27,963 nucleotides of DNA from UMGS973 sp964507795. GTDB lineage: Bacteria > Bacillota > Clostridia > Peptostreptococcales > Anaerovoracaceae. Position numbers and translations under genes: made by a program. The notes below the pieces were generated by a model. The model ran no database searches. It was not told the origin of the DNA and worked only from the letters and a program-made list of their open reading frames with translations. Below are positions 12,843 through 20,945 of the stretch, one piece after another; the stretch's first letter is position 1; each line of letters starts with the position of its first letter. The stretch is from positions 1-27,963 of the forward strand of contig CAZDQV010000017.1 of the NCBI GenBank assembly GCA_964507795.1, read 5' to 3'.

Positions 12843-14765
12843 TTAAATGTCTATATTTTTAACATATTTAGCGTTTTCTTCGATGAATTTCTTTCTTGGT
12901 GCTACCTTGTCACCCATAAGTGTTGAGAAAATCTCATCTGCTCTTGTTGCATCGTCAATTGTAATCTGAATCAGAGTACGATGCTCAAATGACATTGTAG
13001 TGTCATAAAGCTGCTCAGCGTCCATTTCTCCAAGACCTTTGTATCTTTGAATATTGATTTTACCTTTGCCGTTTATCTTTGCAAGAAGAGCATCCTGTTC
13101 CCTGTCAGAGTAAGTATAATATACATCTTTGCCCTGTTTTACCTGGAATAAAGGAGGCTGGGCCGCATATACGTATCCTTGTCTGATAAGCTCAGGCATA
13201 TACCTGTAAAAGAAAGTAAGAAGCAAAGTCCTAATGTGAGCGCCATCGACATCAGCATCTGTCATTATTATTATCTTGTGATATCTGAGCTTTTCTATAT
13301 CAAAATCATTACCTATATTGCAACCGAAAGCTGTTATCATGTTTTTGATTTCATCTGAGTTTAATATTTTGTCGAGCCTTGCTTTTTCTACGTTTAATAT
13401 TTTGCCTCGAAGTGGTAATATTGCCTGACGTGTCCTGTCTCTGCCGTCAATGGCACTGCCCCCTGCGGAGTCTCCCTCGACAAGGAATATCTCTGAAATG
13501 GCCGGGTCTTTTGATGAACAATCCGCCAGCTTGCCTGGAAGAGAATTTGAATCAAGAACAGACTTACGTCTAGTAAGTTCTCTTGCTTTTCTTGCTGCTT
13601 CTCTTGCCCTTGCAGCTCTCAGACATTTTTCCATTATGATTTTGGCTTGTGCCGGGTTTTCTTCAAGGAATGCCATAAGATTTTCGCTTGTAGATGTTTC
13701 AACAAATCCTCTCATTTCTGTATTTCCAAGCTTTGCTTTTGTCTGACCTTCAAATTCAGGCTCCGCAAGCTTTACAGAAACTATAGCAGTAAGGCCTTCT
13801 CTTACATCTTCTCCTGACAGTGTTTGATCGTTTTCCTTGAGAAATTTGTTTTTCTTTGCATAATCATTGAATACTCTTGTCAGTGCTGTCTTAAATCCTA
13901 TCAGATGAGTACCACCCTCAACAGTATTGATATTGTTTGCATAAGATAAAATCATTTCGTTATATCTGTCAGTATATTGCATTGCTATTTCAGCTTCACA
14001 TATATCCTGCTTTTTAACTTCGAAATAGATTATATCCTTATGAAGAGCTTCTTTGTTTTGGTTCATGTGCTTTACAAACTCTTTAATACCGCCTTCATAG
14101 TGGAATATTTCAGATTTGGTTCTGTTTTCTCTTTTGTCTTCAAGAGTTATTTTGATACCTTTATTTAAAAAAGCTGTTTCTCTCAATCTGTGCTGTAAAG
14201 TATCATAATCATATTCTGTTGTTTCTGAAAAAATCTCAGCATCAGGCCAGAATGTGGTTTTTGAACCTGTTTTTTTAGTTTCTCCTATAACTTCGAGTTT
14301 GGTTACTGTTTTGCCCTGCTCATAACATTGTTTATATATTTTACCACCTCTTTTAACTTCAACTTCCATTCTTGTGGATAGAGCATTTACAACTGATGCA
14401 CCTACTCCATGAAGTCCTCCTGAAACTTTGTATCCTCCACCACCAAATTTACCACCTGCATGAAGTACTGTATGAATTACTTCAACTGCAGGCACGCCAA
14501 GCTTGGGGTGCTTATCTACGGGCATCCCTCTTCCGTTATCCTCTACTGTGATTGAATTATCACTGTTTATAGTTACATTTATTTCCGTACAATATCCTGC
14601 AAGAGCTTCATCCACACTGTTGTCAACTATTTCATATACAAGGTGATGTAGTCCTTTGGGTCCTGTACTTCCTATATACATGCCGGGTCTTTTTCTGACA
14701 GGCTCTAATCCTTCAAGAACCTGTATTTGTTCGGCATCATAATTCTGATTTTGTTTTTTTGCCAT
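12843..14765 (-). CDS. gyrB: DNA gyrase subunit B
   Basis: The 640-residue ATPase subunit of gyrase has a GHKL ATPase domain with EIVDNSVDEALAG, DNGRGMPVD, the flexible lid GGGGYKVSGGLHGVGASVVNALS, then the transducer. The TOPRIM domain follows with LVEGDSAGGSA (metal-binding Glu), PLRGKILNVE and the D-x-D of MTDADVDGAHI. The C-terminal GyrA-contact region ends with RYKGLGEMDAEQL. A GTG at 14777 is in frame, but it lies inside the AGAGGTGG ribosome site, so ATG 14765 (MAKKQNQ) is preferred. gyrA follows after 14 bases. A promoter lies upstream. Confidence 0.97.
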   Translation of the reverse strand: MAKKQNQNYDAEQIQVLEGLEPVRKRPGMYIGSTGPKGLHHLVYEIVDNSVDEALAGYCTEINVTINSDNSITVEDNGRGMPVDKHPKLGVPAVEVIHTVLHAGGKFGGGGYKVSGGLHGVGASVVNALSTRMEVEVKRGGKIYKQCYEQGKTVTKLEVIGETKKTGSKTTFWPDAEIFSETTEYDYDTLQHRLRETAFLNKGIKITLEDKRENRTKSEIFHYEGGIKEFVKHMNQNKEALHKDIIYFEVKKQDICEAEIAMQYTDRYNEMILSYANNINTVEGGTHLIGFKTALTRVFNDYAKKNKFLKENDQTLSGEDVREGLTAIVSVKLAEPEFEGQTKAKLGNTEMRGFVETSTSENLMAFLEENPAQAKIIMEKCLRAARAREAARKARELTRRKSVLDSNSLPGKLADCSSKDPAISEIFLVEGDSAGGSAIDGRDRTRQAILPLRGKILNVEKARLDKILNSDEIKNMITAFGCNIGNDFDIEKLRYHKIIIMTDADVDGAHIRTLLLTFFYRYMPELIRQGYVYAAQPPLFQVKQGKDVYYTYSDREQDALLAKINGKGKINIQRYKGLGEMDAEQLYDTTMSFEHRTLIQITIDDATRADEIFSTLMGDKVAPRKKFIEENAKYVKNIDI

Positions 14766-14801
14766 TAAAACAGCCACCTCTTTTTAAAATTATCATTATA
14801 T

Positions 14802-14830
14802 ATAATACTACAAAATCGCTATTTTTACAA
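14802..14830 (-). promoter_or_regulatory. gyrB promoter with adjacent inverted repeat
   Basis: Minus strand TTGTAA (14830-14825), a 17-base spacer, TATTAT (14807-14802). An inverted repeat, AAGGTT/AACCTT (14829-14834 and 14837-14842), overlaps the upstream edge of the -35. Its role is unknown. Confidence 0.5.
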
Positions 14831-14867
14831 GGTTTTAACCTTATTTTGAAGTTTTTATTATAAATAA

Positions 14868-14899
14868 TTAAAAACCTCGCTGTATCGAGAGATTTTTAA
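14868..14899 (-). terminator. Terminator downstream of recF
   Basis: In the minus-strand RNA the CTCG/CGAG inner stem is flanked by TTAAAAA/TTTTTAA, with a small bulge between. The 3' arm runs into GGTTTTTAATTATTT. It separates recF from gyrB. Confidence 0.55.
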
Positions 14900-14937
14900 T
14901 ATTAAAAGTTATAAAAAATAATCGACATATATCTTAT

Positions 14938-16020
14938 TTATCCGTCTATTTCACCATTTTTAATATGATAGGTGATTCCTTTTGGAAAACTCTCTGCAAC
15001 GTCATCTGAAATTTCGGTTGTGGTTATGAATATCTGAACATCATTCAGGCAGTTTATAAGGTATGTCTGCCTGGTCTTGTCAAGCTCAGACAAAACATCA
15101 TCAAGCAGAAGCACAGCATCTTCTCCTGTTATTTCTTTAATTAGTTTGATTTCAGCAAGCTTAAGAGAAAGAGCGGCTGTCCTCTGCTGTCCCTGTGAAC
15201 CAAAATTCCTTACATCCACACCGTTGATGCATATTTTAATATCATCTTTGTGAGGTCCTCTTGAAGTGGTGCGCTGTGACAGATCTTTTTCGAGATTTTT
15301 TTCTGTTGTTTCAATGAAGTCTGACATCATGTTTTCGCTATATATTATATTTGGCTCGTATTTTACAGTCAGAGTTTCTTTGCCTGATGTGATACTTCTG
15401 TGAATATCACTGCTTACTTTTTCTATTTTCTCAACAAAATCTTTTCTCTTTCTGATTATTTCTGTTCCATATTCAGACAGCTTGTAATCCCATATTTTAA
15501 GTATATCTGTCTGTATACTTTCCTCTTTGAGATATGCATTTCTCTGCTTCAGAACTTTTTTGTATTTATACAGGTTTTCATAATATGAAGGTCTGAGTTT
15601 GCTTAATTCTCTGTCTATGAATTTTCTTCTCCTGTCGGGTGAATCTTTCACGAGTTTTAAGTCCTCAGGTGAAAATATTACAACATATACCTTTTCGAGC
15701 AGGTCTGTCATCTTGCTTATCTTCACTCCGTCATATGAAATATATTTATTATCCGGTTTTATGAGCATTGAAAAAGGCTGCTCTCCATCATCACCTTCTA
15801 TTACAGCTTCTACTTTGGCATAATTTCTGTCAAACATTATAATATCTCTGTCTTTACGTGTACGAAATGATTTTGCAAATGACATCATGTATATAGCTTC
15901 TATCAGATTTGTTTTGCCCTGGGCATTGTCTCCTATCAGAATATTAACTCCAGGATGAAAATTTACCGAAATATTATTATAGTTTCTGAAGTTTTCAAGT
16001 TTTAAGGATTTAATATACAT
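14938..16020 (-). CDS. recF: DNA recombination/repair protein RecF
   Basis: The 360-residue SMC-like ATPase helps load RecA at gaps in damaged DNA. Walker A is GDNAQGKT (30-37). The ABC-type signature is GSQGQQRTAALSLKLAE. Walker B is AVLLLDDVLSELD near residue 310. The N-terminus (MYIKSLKLENFRNY) is typical. Length is normal. ATG 16020 has AAAGG seven bases upstream. The upstream neighbour is not the usual S4-domain gene but a flavin-reductase-like gene 19 bases away. Confidence 0.97.
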   Translation of the reverse strand: MYIKSLKLENFRNYNNISVNFHPGVNILIGDNAQGKTNLIEAIYMMSFAKSFRTRKDRDIIMFDRNYAKVEAVIEGDDGEQPFSMLIKPDNKYISYDGVKISKMTDLLEKVYVVIFSPEDLKLVKDSPDRRRKFIDRELSKLRPSYYENLYKYKKVLKQRNAYLKEESIQTDILKIWDYKLSEYGTEIIRKRKDFVEKIEKVSSDIHRSITSGKETLTVKYEPNIIYSENMMSDFIETTEKNLEKDLSQRTTSRGPHKDDIKICINGVDVRNFGSQGQQRTAALSLKLAEIKLIKEITGEDAVLLLDDVLSELDKTRQTYLINCLNDVQIFITTTEISDDVAESFPKGITYHIKNGEIDG

Positions 16021-16039
16021 TATCTTGCCTTTATCTGAT

Positions 16040-16516
16040 TTATATTCTTACACCTTTGCCTTTTCCTGTGATATTCTCTATATCTATTTTAACCATTCTC
16101 ATAGCATTTTTTGCTTTATTGAAGTATTCAATGCCTCCATCATAATATTCACTGGAGTATTTTTCTATGATATGAATGTGGCTTTTTAGCATTTCTTCCG
16201 GATCTTCTATAAAAGATGCTTTTCCAAACACTATTACACTGGCAAAATCATTTCCGTAGGCTTCCGGAATAACATCATCTTGTGCTATAACTGTAAAGCA
16301 TACCTTTGGATTTCTTTTTATTGCATCCACTTTGTATCCTTCTTTTGCGCAGTGGAAAAATATTTTGCCTTCGCTATATGCATAACTTATTGGAACTCCA
16401 TAAGGATATCCGTCATCTCCAGCAAGAGCAAGTACTCCACTTGTACATTTTTTTAATATTTCTTCTGTTATTTCTTTTGAAAGTTTTCTTTCTTTTTTTC
16501 TTAATTCCCTAAACAT
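16040..16516 (-). CDS. NimA-like/pyridoxamine 5'-phosphate oxidase-fold flavoprotein
   Basis: The 158-residue split-barrel protein begins MFRELRKKERKLS and continues with SGVLALAGDDGYPYGVPISYAY (25-46), FFHCAKEGYKVDAIKRNPKVCFTV (53-76) and VIVFGKA, the pattern of the PNPOx-like family that includes NimA 5-nitroimidazole reductases. Such proteins bind FMN or F420-like cofactors as dimers. The substrate is unknown, and activity on nitroimidazoles should not be assumed. ATG 16516 is preceded by AAAGG, about 12 bases away. It sits between dnaN and recF, the place where most Firmicutes have the S4-domain gene yaaA, and with 19-base gaps on both sides is very likely co-transcribed with them. Confidence 0.82.
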   Translation of the reverse strand: MFRELRKKERKLSKEITEEILKKCTSGVLALAGDDGYPYGVPISYAYSEGKIFFHCAKEGYKVDAIKRNPKVCFTVIAQDDVIPEAYGNDFASVIVFGKASFIEDPEEMLKSHIHIIEKYSSEYYDGGIEYFNKAKNAMRMVKIDIENITGKGKGVRI

Positions 16517-16535
16517 AATCTTAATTTCCTTTCTT

Positions 16536-17648
16536 TTATATTGATGGTATCCTTACAGGCATTACAAGATATTCGCAAAAATCGCCTTGGGTAGGCTTTA
16601 CTAAAGCCGCTTTTGTATTGGTGGTCATCTCTATTTTCACGTATTCTTCATCTATTGCTTTAAGTGCAGCAATCATATATTTTGAATCAAAGCCTATTTC
16701 TATATCATTACCTTCTTTTTCAATTATTATTTCTTCTTTTACATTTCCCTCTTCAGATCTTGAAGTTAAAGTAAGAAGATTGTTTTTTATGTTTATTCTT
16801 ATAAGATTTTTCTTACTTTCTTTTGAAATAAGAGATGCTCTTTCCATACTCCCTATGAAATCAGATTTATTTATTAAAACTGTCGTGGTTTCGTTTTCAG
16901 GAATTATTTTTTTGTAATTCATGAACTCGCCTTCAAGCATTTTTAATGTTATATATGTTGTGTCTAATTGAATGAATGCTTTTTTTTCACCGAAGCTGAT
17001 TGTAATTTCTCCATCTTCTTCAGATTCCATTATTATCTTATTTATTTCATTTAATATTTTGGCTGAAATAACAAAATTATGAGATGAAGAATTTTTCATA
17101 ATTGCTTTTGTTATTGCCATTCTGAATCCATCAAGTGCAACCATTGTTAAAGATTCTTCATTTACTTCTAACAGAATACCTGTAATTATTCCTCTTGCTT
17201 CTTCTGTTGCTGCTGCAAATGAAGTTTTGGATATCATATCTCTGAATATTTTTCTATCTGTTTTTATTATATTTAAAATCTTCTCTTCACCTTTTATGTT
17301 TGGAAATTCATCCGTATTAAAACATACTATTTCAAACTTGGATTTTGAAGAGTTGATTATTATAATATTGTTTTCTGCTTCTTCTATGGTTATTTCTTCA
17401 TTTGGAAGTTTTCTTATTATATCTCCAAAAAGCTTTGCAGGAACAACTGTCGATCCGTTTTCAATCATATTTACTTTGATTGAGTTTTCGATACTTAAAT
17501 CAAGATCAGATGCAGAAAGTAAAAGTGTATTTTCTTTTAATTCCAATTTAATTCCCTTCAGAATAGGTATTGTTGTTCTTATACTTATTGCTTTAGAAAC
17601 AATATTTAATGCTTTTGAGAGTTCTCTCTGGCTGCATGTGAATTTCAT
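16536..17648 (-). CDS. dnaN: DNA polymerase III beta subunit (sliding clamp)
   Basis: The 370-residue clamp tethers the replicative polymerase and other clamp-binding proteins to DNA as a ring dimer. Three repeated clamp domains are visible. The N-terminus (MKFTCSQRELSKALNIVSKAIS, with TIPILKGI) and C-terminus (EYLVMPVRI) are diagnostic. Length is normal. ATG 17648 has GGAGGG five to six bases upstream. The space to dnaA (164 bases) holds the unwinding element of the origin. No strong separate dnaN promoter was seen, so read-through from dnaA is likely. Confidence 0.97.
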   Translation of the reverse strand: MKFTCSQRELSKALNIVSKAISIRTTIPILKGIKLELKENTLLLSASDLDLSIENSIKVNMIENGSTVVPAKLFGDIIRKLPNEEITIEEAENNIIIINSSKSKFEIVCFNTDEFPNIKGEEKILNIIKTDRKIFRDMISKTSFAAATEEARGIITGILLEVNEESLTMVALDGFRMAITKAIMKNSSSHNFVISAKILNEINKIIMESEEDGEITISFGEKKAFIQLDTTYITLKMLEGEFMNYKKIIPENETTTVLINKSDFIGSMERASLISKESKKNLIRINIKNNLLTLTSRSEEGNVKEEIIIEKEGNDIEIGFDSKYMIAALKAIDEEYVKIEMTTNTKAALVKPTQGDFCEYLVMPVRIPSI

Positions 17649-17664
17649 TTTTCCCTCCGGAGTA

Positions 17665-17724
17665 TTATTTTTTTTAAATATATATTAGTAATAGTAGTAG
17701 TAGGGGCTGTGGATTTGTGGATAA
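17665..17724. other. oriC: oriC basal unwinding system: DnaA boxes, G-run, DnaA-trios, A/T tract
   Basis: Read toward dnaN on the minus strand: a consensus DnaA box TTATCCACA (17724-17716), an abutting weaker box AATCCACAG-like (17716-17708), a short C/G run (17707-17704), then six trios that on the plus strand read TAG TAA TAG TAG TAG TAG (17686-17703), then an A/T-only tract (about 17665-17685). This order matches the Bacillus subtilis basal unwinding system, in which DnaA filaments engage trios of 3'-GAT-5' type to open the duplex. Confidence 0.88.
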
Positions 17725-17803
17725 GTATCCAAATGCCTTGAATTTTCAATGAAAATTATTATTAAATTTCTGTTGATATCATGTTTTTTGACTGTTATTA
17801 ATA

Positions 17804-17812
17804 TGTGGAAAA
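17804..17812. promoter_or_regulatory. Near-consensus DnaA box at the dnaA stop
   Basis: TGTGGAAAA differs at one position from TGTGGATAA and abuts the dnaA stop codon. It may be an auxiliary origin box. Confidence 0.45.
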
Positions 17813-19159
17813 CTATTCTTCATTTATTAATGCAATAAGTTCATTAACAACCTGTTTTGTTTCGTTGTTGTATTTAATCTCTTCTTTTATTTTGTCATAA
17901 CCGTGAAGTATTGTTGTATGATCTTTTCCTCCGAAATACTCTCCTATTTTAGGAAATGAAAGATCTGTCATTTCTCTGCAAAGATACATTGCTATATGTC
18001 TTGGATATGATACAGCTCTTGCTCTTTTGGATCCCTCAATATCAGTCAGTTTAATATTGAATTTTTTGCAGACCTTTTTTTTGATAAAGTCCGGTGTTAC
18101 ACCTGAATCCTGGTTTGAAAGAATATCCTTTAATATATCTTTGGCAAATTTTATATTTATATCTTCTTGCATCAGTGCAGAAAAGCTTATTATCCTATTG
18201 AGAGCTCCTTCAAGTTCTCTGACATTGAATTTGATTTTTTCGGCGATAAGGCTTATAACTTCCTGAACATCATCATTTAATTTAATTCCTTCAAGCTCTG
18301 CTTTTCGCTGAAGTATAGCAACTCTTGTTTCATAGTCTGGAGCCTGTATGTCTGCAATTATGTTCCATTCAAAACGTGAACGGAGTCTTTCATCAAGATT
18401 TACAAGTTTGTTTGGTGCTCTATCGCTTGATATTACAATCTGCCTGTTGTTTTCATAAAGAGTGTTGAATGTATGAAAAAGTTCTATTTCTGTAGAATCC
18501 TTTCCTTCTATAAACTGAATATCATCTATAAGAAGTACATCCTGGTTTCTATATTTCTCTTTAAATTCTTTGATTTTTTTCTTGTTGTTTTTGGTATCTC
18601 TGATGGCGTCTATAAGTTCATTTGTAAACATTTCTGAAGAAACATACAAAACCTTGAGATCAGGGTGATGCTCCATTATGTAGCATCCTATAGAATGCAT
18701 GAGATGTGTTTTGCCAAGGCCTGAACCACCGTATATGAAAAGTGGATTATAGGCTTTAGAAGGAGACTCTGCAACAGCAACTGCTGCTGCGTGTGCGTAT
18801 TTGTTGTGATCTCCCACGACAAATGTATCAAAGGTATACTTTGGATTGAAATAAAATTCTTCAGTATATTCTTTGTTTTGTTTTTTTGGTGTAGGATTGT
18901 CTGTAGGTATGCTAAAAGAAACCTTGAGAGGTTCTCCAAACACTTCCTGAATATTAGTTTCAAGAAGCTTTAAATATCTTTCATTTATTACTTTTACAAG
19001 TAATGCATTAAAAACTTCAAAGTATATTATTTTGTTTTTTTCGTCTACAGAATTAAAAACCAAAGGTTTGAACCATGTTTCATAGCTTATGGCTGTTAAA
19101 TCTGATTTTATTTTTTCAAGAGTCTTGTTCCATTTTTCCAGTTGTTCTTTTTTGTTCAT
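17813..19159 (-). CDS. dnaA: Chromosomal replication initiator DnaA
   Basis: The 448-residue AAA+ protein binds DnaA boxes and opens the origin. Domain I (about 1-85, ISYETWFKPL) is followed by a very short domain II. The AAA+ core has Walker A GGSGLGKT (144-151) and Walker B LLIDDIQFIEG. The C-terminal helix-turn-helix carries the DnaA-box-reading signature DHTTILHGYDKI. An in-frame GTG at 19165 lies two bases from GGAG; ATG 19159 is eight bases from it and is preferred. The promoter lies at 19187-19215 with a DnaA box in its spacer, which suggests autoregulation. It is divergent from rpmH. Confidence 0.98.
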   Translation of the reverse strand: MNKKEQLEKWNKTLEKIKSDLTAISYETWFKPLVFNSVDEKNKIIYFEVFNALLVKVINERYLKLLETNIQEVFGEPLKVSFSIPTDNPTPKKQNKEYTEEFYFNPKYTFDTFVVGDHNKYAHAAAVAVAESPSKAYNPLFIYGGSGLGKTHLMHSIGCYIMEHHPDLKVLYVSSEMFTNELIDAIRDTKNNKKKIKEFKEKYRNQDVLLIDDIQFIEGKDSTEIELFHTFNTLYENNRQIVISSDRAPNKLVNLDERLRSRFEWNIIADIQAPDYETRVAILQRKAELEGIKLNDDVQEVISLIAEKIKFNVRELEGALNRIISFSALMQEDINIKFAKDILKDILSNQDSGVTPDFIKKKVCKKFNIKLTDIEGSKRARAVSYPRHIAMYLCREMTDLSFPKIGEYFGGKDHTTILHGYDKIKEEIKYNNETKQVVNELIALINEE

Positions 19160-19186
19160 TTGCACATCTCCAAAATTACTGTATAT

Positions 19187-19215
19187 ATCATATCAAAAAA
19201 GTTATCCACAGACAA
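19187..19215 (-). promoter_or_regulatory. dnaA promoter containing a DnaA box
   Basis: Minus strand TTGTCT (19215-19210), a 17-base spacer, TATGAT (19192-19187). The perfect DnaA box at 19202-19210 fills the upstream part of the spacer and overlaps the -35, so DnaA binding should block RNA polymerase. Confidence 0.7.
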
Positions 19216-19364
19216 TTGATTTTTTAATCAAAGTGAAAAAACTTGTTTTGTCATACTTATACACAAGCTGTGGAAAAAGTTGTGAACAATATTAACAGGA
19301 AGAATATAAATATATAAAAATATATTTTATATATCTATTTACTTTTTATGTAATAACAAATTTA
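19202..19364. other. oriC: oriC upstream part: DnaA-box cluster and A/T-rich tract
   Basis: Boxes: TTATCCACA (19202-19210, perfect), TTATACACA (19257-19265, one mismatch), TGTGGAAAA (19269-19277, one mismatch), TGTGAACAA (19281-19289, two mismatches). From about 19301 to 19364 the sequence is almost only A and T. Together with 17665-17724 this gives the bipartite origin usual in Firmicutes, with dnaA between the two parts. Confidence 0.8.
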
Positions 19365-19393
19365 TTGACAGCAGCTTGCTTTGATTATATAAT
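19365..19393 (+). promoter_or_regulatory. rpmH promoter, full consensus
   Basis: TTGACA (19365-19370), a 17-base spacer, TATAAT (19388-19393): perfect sigma-A hexamers and spacing. The leader of about 65 bases can form a short hairpin, TATGCC (19407-19412) with GGCATA (19427-19432). Confidence 0.9.
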
Positions 19394-19464
19394 ATAAAAG
19401 CGTATCTATGCCTTTGGAATTTAGAGGGCATAATTAAAAATTTTCAATTCAGGAGGAAAATACA

Positions 19465-19599
19465 ATGAAACAGACTTATCAGCCAAAAAAAAGACAGAGA
19501 AAAAAGGAGCACGGATTCAGAAAAAGAATGAAGACAAAAAACGGTAGAAACGTACTCAAGAGAAGAAGAGCAAGAGGAAGAAAAGTTTTATCAGCATAG
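19465..19599 (+). CDS. rpmH: 50S ribosomal protein L34
   Basis: The 44-residue, very basic protein begins MKQTYQPKKRQRKKEHGF and ends with GRKVLSA, the universal L34 pattern (K-R-x4-HGFR-x-RM-x-T-x-x-GR-x-V-L-x-RRRA-x-GR). It is a component of the large ribosomal subunit. AGGAGG lies about eight bases before ATG. It is the first gene of the rightward string and begins a likely rpmH-rnpA-yidD-yidC-jag transcript from the consensus promoter upstream. Confidence 0.98.
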   Translation: MKQTYQPKKRQRKKEHGFRKRMKTKNGRNVLKRRRARGRKVLSA

Positions 19600-19642
19600 T
19601 AAAGCTTTGAAATTAATTATTTAAAGGGCATTTGTTTAATTT

Positions 19643-19981
19643 ATGCTTAAAAAAAATGTTTTAAGAGGAAACAAGGATTTTAATAGTGTTTACAAAAAAG
19701 GCAAGTCTGTCGGAGATAAATATATTGTACTTTTTTACAAAAGAAACAATCTCACTTATAACAGAATTGCGTTTCTGGCAAGCAAAAAAGTCGGAAACAG
19801 TGTGGCAAGAAGCAGAGCTGTCAGATTAATGAGAGAAAGCTATAGACAGATAAACAACGATTTATCTGTTGGATACGATATCATATTTATAGCCAGAAAT
19901 ACTATTAACAATAGAAAATGCCAGGATGTGATTAAATCTATGAAATCTGCAGTCAGAAGATCTGAAATTAAAAAAAAATGA
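19643..19981 (+). CDS. rnpA: Ribonuclease P protein component
   Basis: The 112-residue basic protein is the partner of the RNase P RNA in 5' maturation of tRNA. The start (MLKKNVLRGNKDFNSVYKKGKS) and the central ASKKVGNSVARSRAVRLMRES are typical. The signature usually written R-N-R-x-K-R appears as R56-S-R-A-V-R61, so the asparagine and lysine are replaced. ATG 19643 is the first possible start after an in-frame TAA. The only purine-rich stretch (AAAGGG, 19623-19628) is 14 bases away, so initiation is weak or coupled to rpmH. The last four bases overlap yidD (ATGA). Confidence 0.94.
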   Translation: MLKKNVLRGNKDFNSVYKKGKSVGDKYIVLFYKRNNLTYNRIAFLASKKVGNSVARSRAVRLMRESYRQINNDLSVGYDIIFIARNTINNRKCQDVIKSMKSAVRRSEIKKK

Positions 19982-20187
19982 AAAGAATTTTAATTTTTTT
20001 AATAAAGGGGTATCAGAAATTTATATCGCCTTTATTTTCTGCCAGGTGCAGATTTTATCCGACATGCTCGGCATATTTCATACAAGCATTAGAAAAATAC
20101 GGGTTTTTTAAAGGAAGTTTTTTAGGAACCAAGAGAATACTTAAATGTCATCCTTTTAATCCCGGCGGATATGACCCTTTAAAATAA
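19978..20187 (+). CDS. yidD: Membrane protein insertion efficiency factor YidD
   Basis: The 69-residue protein matches the YidD family. It has an N-terminal hydrophobic/amphipathic helix (MKRILIFLIKGYQKFISPLF), the cysteine-containing core RCRFYPTCSAYFIQALEKYG, then KRILKCHPFNPGGYDPL. It aids membrane protein insertion along with YidC. Length is short but within the family range. It is coupled to rnpA by an ATGA overlap and lies 12 bases before yidC, as in most bacteria. Confidence 0.95.
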   Translation: MKRILIFLIKGYQKFISPLFSARCRFYPTCSAYFIQALEKYGFFKGSFLGTKRILKCHPFNPGGYDPLK

Positions 20188-20199
20188 CGGAGGAATTTA

Positions 20200-20913
20200 A
20201 TGGGCTTAATTGCAAAACCGATAGGTGCATTATTACAATTTATCTACAATTACATTGGAGTATATGGTATTGCTATTATAATCCTTACTGTAATAGTTAA
20301 AGCCTGCCTGTATCCACTCTATGCAATGCAAACAAAAAGTACGGCATCAATGGCAGATATACAGCCAAAGGTGAGAGAAATCCAAAAAAAATATGCAAAT
20401 GACCAGCAGATGATGAATCTCAAAATACAGGAGCTCTACAAGGAAGAAAAATTTAATCCTATGGCAGGATGTCTTCCTATGCTTATTCAGTTTCCTATAA
20501 TTATGGGACTGTTTGCATTATTAAGAGACCCTCTTAAGTATATGGGAACAGATAACGATATTCTGTTTGCGGTACATGATGCTTTTTTGTGGATGACTGA
20601 CCTTACTCAGCCGGACAAATGGATACTTCCACTTGCTGCAGGTGTAGCAACATTCATATCATTTACAATGACTCAGGCTCTTACAAGTGGAAATTCAGCA
20701 GCAGGAGGTGCTGCCGCTCAAACAAATGCAATGATGAAAGGAATGAAATACATATTCCCGGTAATGATTGTATGGATGGCAAGAACATATCCTGCAGGCT
20801 TATCAATCTACTGGTTTATAAGCCAGATAATACAGATTTTTATTAATCTGCGTTTGAATGCTATCAGAAAAAAAATAAGAGCACAAAAAGAAAATAATAA
20901 GAAAAGAAAATAG
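20200..20913 (+). CDS. yidC: Membrane protein insertase YidC/Oxa1
   Basis: The 237-residue protein is a short YidC/Oxa1/Alb3-type insertase that places membrane proteins with or without SecYEG. The family core is present: the first transmembrane segment with YGIAIIILTVIVKACLYPL, the cytoplasmic hairpin QPKVREIQKKYANDQQMMNLKIQELYKEEKFNP, the following CLPMLIQFPIIMGLFALLR, and the late segments with TYPAGLSIYWFISQIIQ. No lipobox cysteine follows the first segment, unlike Bacillus SpoIIIJ. A lysine-rich tail may touch the ribosome. GGAGG lies seven bases before ATG. Confidence 0.95.
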   Translation: MGLIAKPIGALLQFIYNYIGVYGIAIIILTVIVKACLYPLYAMQTKSTASMADIQPKVREIQKKYANDQQMMNLKIQELYKEEKFNPMAGCLPMLIQFPIIMGLFALLRDPLKYMGTDNDILFAVHDAFLWMTDLTQPDKWILPLAAGVATFISFTMTQALTSGNSAAGGAAAQTNAMMKGMKYIFPVMIVWMARTYPAGLSIYWFISQIIQIFINLRLNAIRKKIRAQKENNKKRK

Positions 20914-20945
20914 TACGTTACTATTTTACCGGAGGAAAAATTAAT

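Noticed and set aside
16504..17660. A separate strong promoter directly before dnaN
   Set aside because: Candidate hexamers overlap the DnaA-trio and box region but do not show good -35/-10 spacing; not supported well enough to list.
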